Part shown: positions 6,875-16,100 of the stretch, piece after piece
Position numbering within the stretch: the first letter of the stretch is position 1
How the letters are laid out: each line of letters starts with the position of its first letter
Translations under genes and position numbers: made by a program
The notes under the pieces: model-generated
Seen by the model: only the letters and a program-made list of their open reading frames with translations
Databases searched by the model: none
What the model was told of the DNA's origin: nothing
Source of the DNA: Mucilaginibacter sp. 44-25
GTDB taxonomy: Bacteria > Bacteroidota > Bacteroidia > Sphingobacteriales > Sphingobacteriaceae
NCBI GenBank assembly: GCA_001898335.1
Contig: MKTS01000013.1
Coordinates: forward strand, 434,001 to 498,000
DNA: 64,000 nucleotides
Reading direction: 5' to 3'

Positions 6875-8098
6875 ATGCATGAAAAAACATCTATCCTTTT
6901 TAAATATAATTACGAATGCGATGCTCAGATAATTATTAATCAAGGGGGTACCAGCAGCGGCAAAACCTACGCCATATTACAGGTTTTGTTCTGCCTGGCT
7001 GTTGAGATGCCCAAACAGATCATAACGGTTGTTGGGCAGGATATCCCTAATCTTAAAGCAGGTGCCCTGCGCGATGCGCTTAGCATACAAGCGGCATCAG
7101 ATACGTTGAAACTACTCATTAAAAATTACAACAAGACCGACCGGATCATTGAGTTTAACAACGGCAGCATTATTGAATTTAAGAGCTATGCCAATGGGCA
7201 GGACGCAAAATCGGGCAAGCGCGATTTTTTGTTTATTAACGAAGCTAACGGCATTTCCTGGGAGGTATACAGCGAACTGGCGCTGCGCACCCGCAAGCGC
7301 ATTTTTATCGATTACAACCCCAATACAGGCTTTTGGGTACACGAGCGGCTGATAGGCAAACCTGGTGTACAGCTTTTTATATCAGACCATCGGCACAACC
7401 CATTTACCGATGACGCCACACGCAGTAAAATTGAGAGTTTAAAGATCGAGGACATTGAACTTTGGAAAGTTTATGCCAGAGGCCTTACCGGTAAAGTAAG
7501 CGGCCTGGTATTTACCAACTGGCACCTATGTGAACATATCCCTCCCGATGCTAAACTTATTGCTGCCGGGCTCGATTTTGGTTTCAGTAACGACGAAACA
7601 GGCTGCCTGCTGGTATATAAACAGAACGGTGAACTTTGGATTAATGAATTGATCTATGAAACCGGGCTTACGAATACCGATCTTTCTGATAAATTAAAAA
7701 GTGTGGGGATAAGCACTTCTACAGAAATCATCGCCGATAGCGCCGAACCCAAGTCTATAGAAGAACTGAGAAGGCTTGGATGGTATATCAGCCCGGCTAA
7801 AAAAGGGCCCGATAGTATCAAAAATGCTATAGATATCTTAAAACGCTATACCATTAATGTTACCCGCAGCAGCGTGAACCTTCGTAAAGAACTTAGTAAA
7901 TATACCTGGAAAACAGACAAAAGCAGCCAGCCGCTCAACCAGCCAATTGATGCCTACAACCACCTTATTGACCCGCTGCGCTACGTGGCGCTGAATAAAT
8001 TGATGATAAAAAACCAGCAGGTACCTCGTAGCAGGCTGCCGCTGCAACACCAACACGCACAAAACACCTTTGCAGACCAAATGCATGGTATGCTGTAA
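6875..8098 (+). CDS. terL: Phage terminase large subunit
   Basis: A 407-aa packaging ATPase and nuclease. Walker A is GGTSSGKT (residues 24-31) and Walker B is DFLFINEAN (about 114-122). The RNase-H-like nuclease begins with AAGLDFGFSNDET (about 232), has IIADSAEPKSIEELRR (about 285), and a late acidic region DAYNHLIDPLRY. This is the PBSX/Terminase_3 type. It cuts and translocates DNA into proheads through the portal, which is encoded 15 kb away rather than next to it. Length and motifs appear complete. Confidence 0.95.
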   Translation: MHEKTSILFKYNYECDAQIIINQGGTSSGKTYAILQVLFCLAVEMPKQIITVVGQDIPNLKAGALRDALSIQAASDTLKLLIKNYNKTDRIIEFNNGSIIEFKSYANGQDAKSGKRDFLFINEANGISWEVYSELALRTRKRIFIDYNPNTGFWVHERLIGKPGVQLFISDHRHNPFTDDATRSKIESLKIEDIELWKVYARGLTGKVSGLVFTNWHLCEHIPPDAKLIAAGLDFGFSNDETGCLLVYKQNGELWINELIYETGLTNTDLSDKLKSVGISTSTEIIADSAEPKSIEELRRLGWYISPAKKGPDSIKNAIDILKRYTINVTRSSVNLRKELSKYTWKTDKSSQPLNQPIDAYNHLIDPLRYVALNKLMIKNQQVPRSRLPLQHQHAQNTFADQMHGML

Positions 8099-8121
8099 TA
8101 TTTGATTAAACAACAACATTT

Positions 8122-8823
8122 ATGATAGAAAGAAATCTGGCAACCGGCAACGGAATGCTTCGTGTGCGCATACCGTCGCAGTTAAACGAACTCAGCCTTG
8201 GGCAAATGATCGCCTTGCAAAATGAGAAAGAATTGAGCGATATACAAGCCATCAGTATATTATCCGGTGTGCCGGCCAATGAGCTGATGCAAATCACTAA
8301 CGGTAACGAACTGATGCAGTTTACAGATACCATCCTATCGCTATCGCACCAGATAAAGAACCTTTACAATAGCGACACTATCCCAAAAGATATTACCCTT
8401 ATTGTGAACAGCAAGGCCGTTAAAATAAGCGTTAGCGGAAACCTGGCTGTAGAACCGGCCGGTGCCTTTATGGCGTCCAGAGATATCATTGCTGATGAAA
8501 TTACCGCGCATATTAAAGAGTATGGTGAAGAAGACTGGCAGCAATATTTTAACCCATCGTTACTGGCTTGCGGTAAAATTTTAGCGCAATACTTTTATTG
8601 CAAGGCAACCGGTAAACCCTATGACGAATATAAAGCCGCCGATTTTTTTGAGACCATTAAAGAACTGAGGGTAACGGAGGCACTGCCCATAGCCAAACAT
8701 TTTTTTACTGTTTATCCCAACTTGTGGACACAGAGAACCGGTTACTGGCATCGCCTGTTACGGTTATTGAAAAACGCGCTGGTGTACAGGCGTTTGAAAA
8801 GTTCGGCTATGTTAACACGGTAA
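8122..8823 (+). CDS. Phage protein, possible tail-assembly-chaperone-like gene
   Basis: A 233-aa soluble protein starting MIERNLATGNGMLRVRIPSQLNELSLGQ. The N-terminal half looks like a small alpha/beta domain and the C-terminal half is helical (AADFFETIKELRVTEALPIAKHFFTVYPNLW). No enzymatic motif is seen. Its last 100 bases overlap the next frame (8724-8957) in the -1 register, with an A-rich heptamer GAAAAAC at 8769-8775 inside the overlap. That arrangement is typical of G/G-T tail chaperones made by ribosomal frameshifting. Family identity and frameshifting are inference. Confidence 0.6.
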   Translation: MIERNLATGNGMLRVRIPSQLNELSLGQMIALQNEKELSDIQAISILSGVPANELMQITNGNELMQFTDTILSLSHQIKNLYNSDTIPKDITLIVNSKAVKISVSGNLAVEPAGAFMASRDIIADEITAHIKEYGEEDWQQYFNPSLLACGKILAQYFYCKATGKPYDEYKAADFFETIKELRVTEALPIAKHFFTVYPNLWTQRTGYWHRLLRLLKNALVYRRLKSSAMLTR

Positions 8824-8957
8824 ACGCCCTTGCCTCGGGCGATGTAACCAAATGGCCGCTCATTATGGCTATGCCTTACGAGCGCCTACTCACCAAATTA
8901 CTGCTCAACAAAACCGAAGCCGAATACCAGAAGCGATATACAGAACTTCTTTCTTAA
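8724..8957 (+). CDS. Overlapping phage frame (77 codons), -1 extension or coupled gene
   Basis: The frame opens at GTG 8724 and continues 44 codons past the stop of the 233-aa gene. The part beyond the overlap (FEKFGYVNTVNALASGDVTKWPLIMAMPYERLLTK, then KTEAEYQKRYTELLS) has ordinary coding composition, so it is probably real. It may be fused to the upstream protein by -1 frameshifting in 8724-8823, or it may start independently at GTG. I see no ribosome binding site for the latter. Confidence 0.5.
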   Translation: MDTENRLLASPVTVIEKRAGVQAFEKFGYVNTVNALASGDVTKWPLIMAMPYERLLTKLLLNKTEAEYQKRYTELLS

Positions 8958-9050
8958 TAACATCTATCCTTCGGCATAAATAATCCATTAATTATACCTT
9001 CTTAATAAAATACAGCTTTCCCTTCAGGAGATCGGGGGCTCAATTATCCA

Positions 9051-9491
9051 ATGAGAAATCACATAGAAGCTATTGTACAAAGCCTTAGCACTCCAACCAC
9101 TTTTATTTACGGCACCGAAAAAGAGTTAAACACCCTCGCTGATGATGTTGCCTTCCCGGCGGCATTTATGTACCCCTTGCAGCCATTTACCTTATCGCCA
9201 CATGTAAATGGCTCGGTGAATAACGTGTTTACACTCTACATAGAGTTTTTGTATCAAACGGAGTTTGGACAGTTTACGGCCCAAAACGAAGTTTTGTTAG
9301 AGCAGGCATTACAAATGGCCAACGAGTTTATGGTAAAAGCATCAACCTATCGTGATGGCGATGGTCGGGCTTTCAGGATAAAAGCCGGAGAAAAAGCCAA
9401 ATGTGTACCCGTATACAACAAGTTTGATGTGAACACTACCGGTGTGGGCCTTACCATCACCCTAAGCACCATGTACTTTAACGTTTATTAA
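9051..9491 (+). CDS. Phage tail-terminator-like protein
   Basis: A 146-aa protein of mixed alpha/beta composition: MRNHIEAIVQSLSTPTTFIYGTEKELNTLADDVAFPAAFMYPLQPF, then a beta-rich centre (NVFTLYIEFLYQ), a helix (VLLEQALQMANEFM) and C-terminal strands. Size, order of secondary structure and position before large tail proteins resemble tail-completion or tail-terminator proteins of siphoviruses. No diagnostic motif exists, so the assignment is tentative. Confidence 0.5.
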   Translation: MRNHIEAIVQSLSTPTTFIYGTEKELNTLADDVAFPAAFMYPLQPFTLSPHVNGSVNNVFTLYIEFLYQTEFGQFTAQNEVLLEQALQMANEFMVKASTYRDGDGRAFRIKAGEKAKCVPVYNKFDVNTTGVGLTITLSTMYFNVY

Positions 9492-9509
9492 TCTTCCAAA
9501 ACCTTACCC

Positions 9510-11597
9510 ATGAGTTTAACAGCCAATATTGAAATTGTATATCAGCCCGCGACCGTTACGGATATTAATGGAAGTTTTATCAATAACGCGCAGGTTTACA
9601 TAGCCATATACGATGCTATTACTGCCCTACCTGCAAATGGCAACAACTGCCTGGTTATATATACCGTTACAGATGAGAACAACAACACATCAACCAACAC
9701 CATCAACATCCCCGGGATGCGATCGCTCATTTACACAGGTGAGATAGGCAGGACGGTATTTAACAGCAAAAAAAATATACTATCCTCATCAAATAAAACT
9801 TTTAAGGTATTAAGTGTAGGGCCGGGTGATGATAGCGTTTCGTTGCCACAAATACCCGGGAACCTCACACTGCAAATTAAAGTGGATAGTCCCGAAAGCG
9901 CGCCTAACGCTGCAAACGGGCAAATCACCATCACGGCAACTTCTAACTACCTGCCTATCGCTTACCAGTTGGATGGTTTAATTACCGCGGCCTCCCCCAC
10001 CTTCAGCGGTTTAAGTGGCGGTAACCATACCGTTACGGTTATTGACGCGGCCGACTACAGCCTGAGCCAAACTATATATATCCCTACCGTCACCAGTACA
10101 TTAGTATCAGACCCATCTGTAACACTGCCCGGCAATCATATCTCACGCTGGAACGCGGCGTTCAATCCCGTTGTTTTCACTTATCAGCGTAAAGATTTTT
10201 CGGTTACGGGCATGTCGCTAAACACATTTGACGGCAAAACCAGGGTAAGCGTGAATACCGATATATCAGCGGTGCTGAAAGATGATTATGTGTATCTGCA
10301 AACCGACACACTCACAGGTAGCTTTAAAGTACTATCAATATATGACAATTTCACACTGGTTATTGATGAGCCTTTCAGCCAAACGGGCCAGGGCTTTATC
10401 AACATTAATCGTCTGCGCCCCTATTATAAAATGCTCACGCGTATCAGCTTTTTTGATAAGATCACAGGAAAGTTCAGCGCTATAACAGCCAATCACCGGC
10501 CAAATAATACCGGGCTAACCCGTGCCGATATTTCCAACTTTCTGCAAAGCCTGCTGCGCACTACCGATACTTACGATTATACCTCTACAAGCTACCGCGA
10601 CGACAACCTAAGTGCCAGTTACCAGATAGCCTATGCCCAGCATTGGGATGATGGAACCGACCAAGGTTACACTGCCGATTTTGTCACCATTGATAAACCT
10701 TATTACGTAGTATATGCTGCTAAACAACTGGGCGAAGCCTACGGTGGCAACATGGCGGCTTATGTACCTTTTGCCACCACACCCGCGGGCGTGGCTAAAG
10801 CCGCCTGGATAACCGACTTCGCTGAGCCTGCATACAGCGCAGGCTATCCGTTTGATATGAGCTTTATATACAGTGAGGACCTTGTAGGCAGGCAATTATA
10901 CGCGGAGTTTACACCCCTGGATATTAACCGCGACCCATTGCCGGGCAGCAGTGCCAGCTATCTTTTAAATGATGACGGTTCATGGCTGCTCAACAGCGAT
11001 GGCAGCAAAATGGTAATAGCACGGCAAAGCATCAGCAAAGCAGATGTGCCCGCGCAGCTTGGCCTTAACCGACTGTTAGTAAATGGTCCTTTACCGGATG
11101 GCGCATACTACATTAATGTAACGCTCAAATATGACGAAGCGGGCGTAACGCATACCGTAACCCAAACACAAACCATACGTATTGACGACGCGGTTGACGA
11201 CCAATCCGTTTACCTGCGCTGGATAGGCCTTAGCGGAAGTTGGAATTATTACCGGTTTATATATAACCAGGAAGTGAGTTTAGATGTACAAAACGCCGTG
11301 ATCATTAAAAGGTATGTTACCGACTGGCAGAACCAGCAGGGAATTGATGAGGTGATCAGCAAAGCTGCCGGGCAAAAAATGAAAGTGGTGGCAGAAGATC
11401 TTTCCGTCGCCGATATCAAAGGCCTGCAATCCATTAAATATTCACCCAAAGTACAGATGCTGACAGGCCGCAACCCGGTGAAATGGCAAACGGTGGTAGT
11501 AAACACCGCTACTTATAGCGAATACGATACCCGGAACCAGCAGGCACCATTTAGTATTACCTTTAGTTTGCCGGCTATTAACGTACAAGCACAGTAA
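9510..11597 (+). CDS. Large phage structural protein with Ig/SprB-like repeat
   Basis: A 695-aa protein with no signal peptide or transmembrane segment. Residues about 125-195 (LTLQIKVDSPESAPNAANGQ, then YQLDG and LSGGNHTVTVIDA) match the SprB-type repeat, a beta-sandwich found in Bacteroidota adhesins. The middle contains YLLNDDGSWLLNSDGSKMVI, a short Gly/Ser/Asp repeat common in structural phage proteins. The C-terminal part is long and beta-rich. It is probably a tail or baseplate component that may contact the host surface. The exact role is not readable. Confidence 0.6.
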   Translation: MSLTANIEIVYQPATVTDINGSFINNAQVYIAIYDAITALPANGNNCLVIYTVTDENNNTSTNTINIPGMRSLIYTGEIGRTVFNSKKNILSSSNKTFKVLSVGPGDDSVSLPQIPGNLTLQIKVDSPESAPNAANGQITITATSNYLPIAYQLDGLITAASPTFSGLSGGNHTVTVIDAADYSLSQTIYIPTVTSTLVSDPSVTLPGNHISRWNAAFNPVVFTYQRKDFSVTGMSLNTFDGKTRVSVNTDISAVLKDDYVYLQTDTLTGSFKVLSIYDNFTLVIDEPFSQTGQGFININRLRPYYKMLTRISFFDKITGKFSAITANHRPNNTGLTRADISNFLQSLLRTTDTYDYTSTSYRDDNLSASYQIAYAQHWDDGTDQGYTADFVTIDKPYYVVYAAKQLGEAYGGNMAAYVPFATTPAGVAKAAWITDFAEPAYSAGYPFDMSFIYSEDLVGRQLYAEFTPLDINRDPLPGSSASYLLNDDGSWLLNSDGSKMVIARQSISKADVPAQLGLNRLLVNGPLPDGAYYINVTLKYDEAGVTHTVTQTQTIRIDDAVDDQSVYLRWIGLSGSWNYYRFIYNQEVSLDVQNAVIIKRYVTDWQNQQGIDEVISKAAGQKMKVVAEDLSVADIKGLQSIKYSPKVQMLTGRNPVKWQTVVVNTATYSEYDTRNQQAPFSITFSLPAINVQAQ

Positions 11598-11602
11598 GTA
11601 TT

Positions 11603-11695
11603 AGTCCATGGACGATAGCACATAGTCCATAGTAATATAAAACCATTCATTTAGTAATTCCAAAGCTATGGGCTATCGACCATGGGCTATGGACT
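11603..11695. repeat. Spacer built from CTATGG/CCATAG words
   Basis: A 30-bp segment (11603-11632) is roughly inverted at 11666-11695, with 21 of 30 positions matching and the outer ends pairing best. The words are AGTCCATAG/CTATGGACT. The spacer reaches into the first in-frame ATG of the next gene, which argues for the later start at 11706. Confidence 0.75.
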
Positions 11696-11705
11696 TCCAA
11701 TCCCT

Positions 11706-13757
11706 ATGAATCAACTCCAATTATACATAAACGATCAGCTGGTTGATCTGGCCGATGACAGTCCGATCGCGCTTACTTTCCAGATCAATAACCTGGCCGA
11801 GGTAAAGAACCAGCAGGGCAACACCAGCAACCAGTTTAAATTACCGCTCACACAGCATAACCGGCAAGTATTGGGCTTCCCGGATGATATTACCCTTGTT
11901 GGCATACAGCCGTATGATTATTACCCGGCCAAAATAATTCAGGACGGGCTGGAGATTGTGCCTTATGGTATGGCGCTTTTAAACAGTGTTGATAATGATA
12001 CGGCCGCTATTACCGTATTAAGCGGAAACGTAGATTTTTTTGACGCCCTCGATGTAAAGATCTATGACCTGGGCGATAACAACACTACAGCCGGGAAACA
12101 AAAGATCTTTGAAAAATATAACCACACCTGGAACCTGGAAAACATAGTGTACTCACAAACCCATAGCGAAGGGTGGATATGGCCTGTGGTAGATTACGGA
12201 AAGATGGCAATGGATGCCAATAACCCTACCATTGATGTACGCTACCTGCGACCTGGCTTTTTCCTGAAAACAGCTATAGAATTATTTGTGAAGCAGGCCG
12301 GCTATAAAATAAACCCTTCATCATTCTTACTGAAACAGCCGATGTACGAAAAGCTGATCGTACAGTTCGCGGCTGATAGCTTTCAGCATGGTACTGATTA
12401 TCAAAAATCTCGGAATGCTTCGGGATTACTGGCAACTTTGGGGGCTGACATCAGAAAAGACCACCCCAATGTAAATACACCTAACCAGGGGCTCATCAAC
12501 TTCATAAATGTCGACAACAATGTAGATAATTATTACAACGCTGCCACCGGCATCTACACGGCATCAAGCATTTCTAAGGTAAACATCAAGCTTACCATAC
12601 CCGGCTTTTACCTGTTCGGTAATATGAAAAAGTTGAATGATTACAGTTCATGTGTGGATATCAAGATTCAATCGGTTGATCCGCGGCATGGGGTTTTAGA
12701 CCTGGCCACTTACCGTTACGGGCTCGATGGTGGTATCCGTATATCAGCCTTTACCAGCTTTGGTTACAAAACTTTTAAAGATGAAGTACAGTTAACGGCC
12801 GATGCTTTTTTAGAGCAAGGTGATCAGCTAAGGGTGATCTATTCTTTTGAAGGTTATAGCGGCAGTTTTTTTACCATGCCGGCATCAACCCAATTAAATA
12901 TTGTTGCCGAAAACCAGGAAGTGCTTTACGGGCAGCAGGTACAGTGTGAGCGTATCTTTCCGGATATTACACAAAAAGACCTGCTTAAAGATACCTTGCA
13001 GCGCTTCGGTATTATTTGCCAGGCCGATAACACCAGCCGTACCATTACTTTCTCGTCTTTCAGGGATATTGTAAATAACATCCCCAAAGCTTTGAACTGG
13101 ACGGATAAATGCCTGGACCAGGGTAAATCCATCAGCTTCCAGTTGGGGAATTACGCGCAGGTAAATAATCTGCTTTACAAGGAGGATGACGGTATTTTCC
13201 CACCTAAATTTGGCAACTCGGCCATACGCATAGCCGATAAAACGCTTACGCAATCTGCCGATCTGTTTGAAAGCCAGTTTGCCCCTACGCTTAACCGCCC
13301 CTACTTTAATGGCTATATAGCGCAGATCTTAAAAATTGACCCAAAGGATGATGCCGAACAGCCGGCATTTAGCATAAGTACACAACCGCGGCTTTTAATA
13401 AATGAGCAGTACGCTTTGCAAAACTCGCCAACTGCCAAGAGGATCACTTTTACCGATGGGCACAACAGCATGGTAGTGAATGATACCCTATCTGTGCCCT
13501 ATTTTTATAAACCAAATGCCGAACACAGCCTGTTGTGGGAAGATCTGCGGCTTAAATACTACCCCGAACTGGAGAAAATATTACAGCAAACAAAAAAGGT
13601 GGAGCGCTATTTCATGCTATCACCCAGGGATATATTGGAGCTTGATCTGCTCTTACCTATCTATTTGGAGCAGGACGGTGCATACTATTATATTAACAAA
13701 ATTGATAGCTGGCGCAAAGGCCAGCCTGTAAAAGTTGAACTGGTTAAATTGGGTTAA
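11706..13757 (+). CDS. Large phage tail-associated protein
   Basis: A 683-aa protein starting MNQLQLYINDQLVDLADDSP. An in-frame ATG at 11682 lies inside the word-repeat spacer and is unlikely. The N-terminus (PIALTFQINNLAEVKNQQGN, then SNQFKLPLT) resembles the beginning of Bacteroidota distal-tail or baseplate proteins. The rest mixes beta strands with long loops and ends YYINKIDSWRKGQPVKVELVKLG. Together with the preceding 695-aa protein it probably builds the tail tip. No catalytic residues are recognised. Confidence 0.6.
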   Translation: MNQLQLYINDQLVDLADDSPIALTFQINNLAEVKNQQGNTSNQFKLPLTQHNRQVLGFPDDITLVGIQPYDYYPAKIIQDGLEIVPYGMALLNSVDNDTAAITVLSGNVDFFDALDVKIYDLGDNNTTAGKQKIFEKYNHTWNLENIVYSQTHSEGWIWPVVDYGKMAMDANNPTIDVRYLRPGFFLKTAIELFVKQAGYKINPSSFLLKQPMYEKLIVQFAADSFQHGTDYQKSRNASGLLATLGADIRKDHPNVNTPNQGLINFINVDNNVDNYYNAATGIYTASSISKVNIKLTIPGFYLFGNMKKLNDYSSCVDIKIQSVDPRHGVLDLATYRYGLDGGIRISAFTSFGYKTFKDEVQLTADAFLEQGDQLRVIYSFEGYSGSFFTMPASTQLNIVAENQEVLYGQQVQCERIFPDITQKDLLKDTLQRFGIICQADNTSRTITFSSFRDIVNNIPKALNWTDKCLDQGKSISFQLGNYAQVNNLLYKEDDGIFPPKFGNSAIRIADKTLTQSADLFESQFAPTLNRPYFNGYIAQILKIDPKDDAEQPAFSISTQPRLLINEQYALQNSPTAKRITFTDGHNSMVVNDTLSVPYFYKPNAEHSLLWEDLRLKYYPELEKILQQTKKVERYFMLSPRDILELDLLLPIYLEQDGAYYYINKIDSWRKGQPVKVELVKLG

Positions 13758-13787
13758 TAATAATTTGCTTATGTAAAAGCGGGGATT

Positions 13788-13816
13788 TATATTTACCAAA
13801 AAAATTAGCAAAACCT
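13788..13816 (+). promoter_or_regulatory. Moron leader element, copy 1
   Basis: This 29-bp segment matches 15353-15381 at 25 of 29 positions. It begins TATATTTACCA and ends 5 bp before an ATG. TATATTTA is one base from the TAnnTTTG -7 element, so it may be a promoter with its leader, duplicated with the moron genes. Confidence 0.5.
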
Positions 13817-13821
13817 GAACA

Positions 13822-14400
13822 ATGAAATAAATTCTATTAGCTGCATTATTATTAATAAGCATGGGTGTAACTGTCCAAACCCTTAAACCTATACAAGGGG
13901 TATTAGGTATCAAATTTGGAAGTGATTTAGCAACCGTTACTGAGGCGGTTAAAACTAAAGGGGGCGTAATTAATAGAGCAGGTTCTAAACCCGACCGACT
14001 CTTTGTTGAAAACATTTCTCTTGGTACAAAAAAAAGTGAATATGTAATATTTCTTTTCATAGATAACAAAATGTACGGAGCCGCATTCGTCTTCAAACCC
14101 GAGTTAAAACCTCAGTTAGTAGATAGTTACAATGCATTAGTTAAAGATATTAGCAGCGTTTACGGAGAAGGCAGGTCTGTAAAAGACTTTAAACCGCCGT
14201 ATGAGGAAGGTGATGGTTATGAAGTGCAAGCAATTACAACCGGCAATGCCAGCTTCCTAACGTATTGGATTAATGACGATAAGAGCCAAATAAATATTAT
14301 GCCGCAACCTGATGGAACTATATTACTTGGTTATAAGGACGGGAAATTAGGAAAATTGGCAACTGAAAAGGATCAAGAAAAAGAGAAAGCAGATTTTTAG
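13822..14400 (+). pseudogene. Secreted moron protein with a nonsense mutation at codon 3
   Basis: From ATG 13822 the frame reads Met-Lys-stop, then ILLAALLLISMGVTVQT and on without a break for 179 more codons. Reading codon 3 (TAA, 13828-13830) as AAA restores MKKILLAALLLI, a normal signal peptide. The body (LGIKFGSDLATVTEAVKTKGG) and the acidic tail EKDQEKEKADF show no known motif. Translation may restart at ATG 13861, but that product lacks the signal peptide and would stay in the cytoplasm. The leader element lies just upstream. The neighbouring gene is also disrupted. Confidence 0.75.
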
Positions 14401-14405
14401 TAAAA

Positions 14406-15181
14406 ATGGGATGGTTTGGTAGAAATAAACTCGCCGATGAGGTTTTTGACCTTGAAGTAGAAAAAACCTACGGTAAGTGGGACTTTAGGCTTAAGAATTA
14501 CCCCGGGGTTGTAATAGCGTGTTTTATTCTTATTGTGGCTATTTTAGTATTTGTTGGTATAAGCAAAAATCACGACAAAAACCTCTCTGGAATAAAATCA
14601 AAGCAGGGGATGTTGTTTATCCACCGGATAATTTTTTTTCAGATACTGCCGACCAGGAGATAATGTTCAGCAGGATGATACGACCCATGACCATCTCCGA
14701 TATTGACACTATGCATATATCACTCGCAGAAAAAAGAAAACTTGCAGCCCAGTTAGATACCAGTAAAAAGCAAACTATAATGCTTGAACGGGCCAATTGG
14801 GTTATCCCGCGTGATAGCATGTTTAAATACGGAGTTGCGGCCATTGGTGAATTTATTGCTAAAGATAGTATTACGCCTAACGATGAAAGCGGTGTTGGGT
14901 ATGATTGGTATGCAGTTAAGCCCAACAGAAAACTGATGTATGATAAATACGTACTTAGAATACCTAACGGTTATGTTATTGCAAATGATTTGTTTTTTGT
15001 TGAGCCATCGGAAGTAAGGTTAGAAGAACCCTCTGCAATTAAAAAGTTCAGGCCAACTACAAATAAAAATATTGATCCGCCGAATATTAAGAAGATGGAT
15101 TCTACAAGTATAAAAAACGCTGTTGTCGCAAAACCATCACCCCCACTCAAAACCAAAAAACACCATCGTAAAAAAGCTTAG
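14406..15181 (+). pseudogene. Membrane-anchored moron protein, frameshifted
   Basis: Two overlapping frames (14406-14663 and 14519-15181) are halves of one gene. The first encodes a charged N-terminus and one transmembrane helix (VVIACFILIVAILVFVGI). The second encodes the extracytoplasmic part, AGDVVYPPDNFF onward. Removing one CT from CTCTCT at 14583-14588 joins them as DKNLWNKIKAGDVVY. That aligns with WNNFKNGDKVY in the intact paralogue at 15388, so a 2-bp expansion is the simplest cause. The gene lies 5 bp after the preceding pseudogene and ends in its own terminator. Function is unknown. Confidence 0.8.
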
Positions 15182-15193
15182 CAAGCTTTTTTT
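15171..15193 (+). terminator. Intrinsic terminator of the moron pair
   Basis: AAAAAGCTT-AGC-AAGCTTTTT forms a 9-bp stem that overlaps the stop codon and runs into more T bases. Confidence 0.75.
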
Positions 15194-15204
15194 ATCTATT
15201 AATT

Positions 15205-15218
15205 ATGCCAATTAGCAT
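15205..15218. promoter_or_regulatory. ATGCC-N4-GGCAT palindrome, copy 3 (one mismatch)
   Basis: ATGCC-AATT-AGCAT lies 12 bp after a terminator and about 170 bp upstream of the intact moron gene. TATCTATT precedes it, as TATCTTTG precedes copy 2. Confidence 0.4.
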
Positions 15219-15352
15219 TAAAAACATAAATTAATACGAAACAAAAACCCACTGGAATCACTAATCATGATATTGCAAAAGCTAAAAAATATAGGCAAGC
15301 CGTTCTTTGGCGATAAATATTTAAGCTATTTTCATTTACTAAAGTCCTTTAC

Positions 15353-15381
15353 TATATTTACCAATAAAATTAGTAATTCCT
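15353..15381 (+). promoter_or_regulatory. Moron leader element, copy 2
   Basis: The same 29-bp element as at 13788-13816 (25 of 29 identical), again ending 6 bp before a start codon (15388). Confidence 0.5.
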
Positions 15382-15387
15382 AAATTT

Positions 15388-16017
15388 ATGACTCATTCTA
15401 CAACAACAACCAACACCACTGAAAAACCTAAATCAAAAAAATTTATTTGGATAGCTGGACTTTTAGTTTGCGCAATTTTAGTGGCAGGTTATTTAAATTT
15501 TAATTATTTGCGCATTGTATATGCTTATCACTTTAAATGGAATAATTTCAAAAATGGCGATAAAGTTTATGTGTCACCGGCTTACTTTGCTGATAAGGAC
15601 GTAAATTCTTTGGGGGCGCTAAGATTGGTTCGCCCGCTTAATTATAAAGATCTTGATAAGATGGAACTTAGCGCTGATAAAAAACAAGAGTTAAGGTCAA
15701 AGATTGATACTAATTTAAAACCCTACATGTGTTTTGGCGTCGGAGGATTTTATTTTGATGATTTTATGAGGTATAAATCGGGCAACATAGGCACGTATGA
15801 TGGCAAACTTATTGCCAATGTACAATACAGCTATAAATCTCAAAAATTATTACTACCAGATGTACTTTATATAATTAAACCTAATAAACGGGTGTTTACA
15901 AGCCCGGCTTCAGATATTTATTTAAGAGTGCCCGAAAACTATACTTTAGCGGATAGCAACATTTACGTAACACCATCCCAGGTTTCTCCAAAGGAGTTAA
16001 TAAATTTTAGAAAGTAG
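15388..16017 (+). CDS. Membrane-anchored moron protein, intact paralogue
   Basis: A 209-aa protein: Thr-rich N-terminus, Lys stretch, one transmembrane helix (FIWIAGLLVCAILVAGYL, about residues 19-36), then a soluble domain presumably in the periplasm. NFKNGDKVYVSPAYFADKD, LDKMELSADKKQELRSKID and IYLRVPENYTLADSNIYVTP align with the frameshifted gene at 14406. The two are therefore tandem paralogues, one intact. Function is unknown. Placement among late genes with its own leader is that of a moron expressed in the lysogen. Confidence 0.7.
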   Translation: MTHSTTTTNTTEKPKSKKFIWIAGLLVCAILVAGYLNFNYLRIVYAYHFKWNNFKNGDKVYVSPAYFADKDVNSLGALRLVRPLNYKDLDKMELSADKKQELRSKIDTNLKPYMCFGVGGFYFDDFMRYKSGNIGTYDGKLIANVQYSYKSQKLLLPDVLYIIKPNKRVFTSPASDIYLRVPENYTLADSNIYVTPSQVSPKELINFRK

Positions 16018-16057
16018 TACAGAGTAAAAGTCTTCTATTAAATTCTATCAATTAAAT

Positions 16058-16071
16058 ATGTCAAATGGCAT
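16058..16071. promoter_or_regulatory. ATGCC-N4-GGCAT palindrome, copy 4 (one mismatch)
   Basis: ATGTC-AAAT-GGCAT, preceded by TATCAATTAAAT. It lies at the downstream end of the first antisense microgene. Confidence 0.35.
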
Positions 16072-16100
16072 TTATTTCATTATTGCTTTTTTCTGATATT

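Noticed and set aside
8958..8971. Sixth ATGCC-N4-GGCAT copy near CTTCGGCATAAAT
   Set aside because: Only the right half-site is intact and the spacing is wrong.
15267..15383. 38-codon plus-strand frame before the intact moron gene
   Set aside because: It runs through the repeated leader element and has no similarity to other frames here, so it looks like a chance frame.
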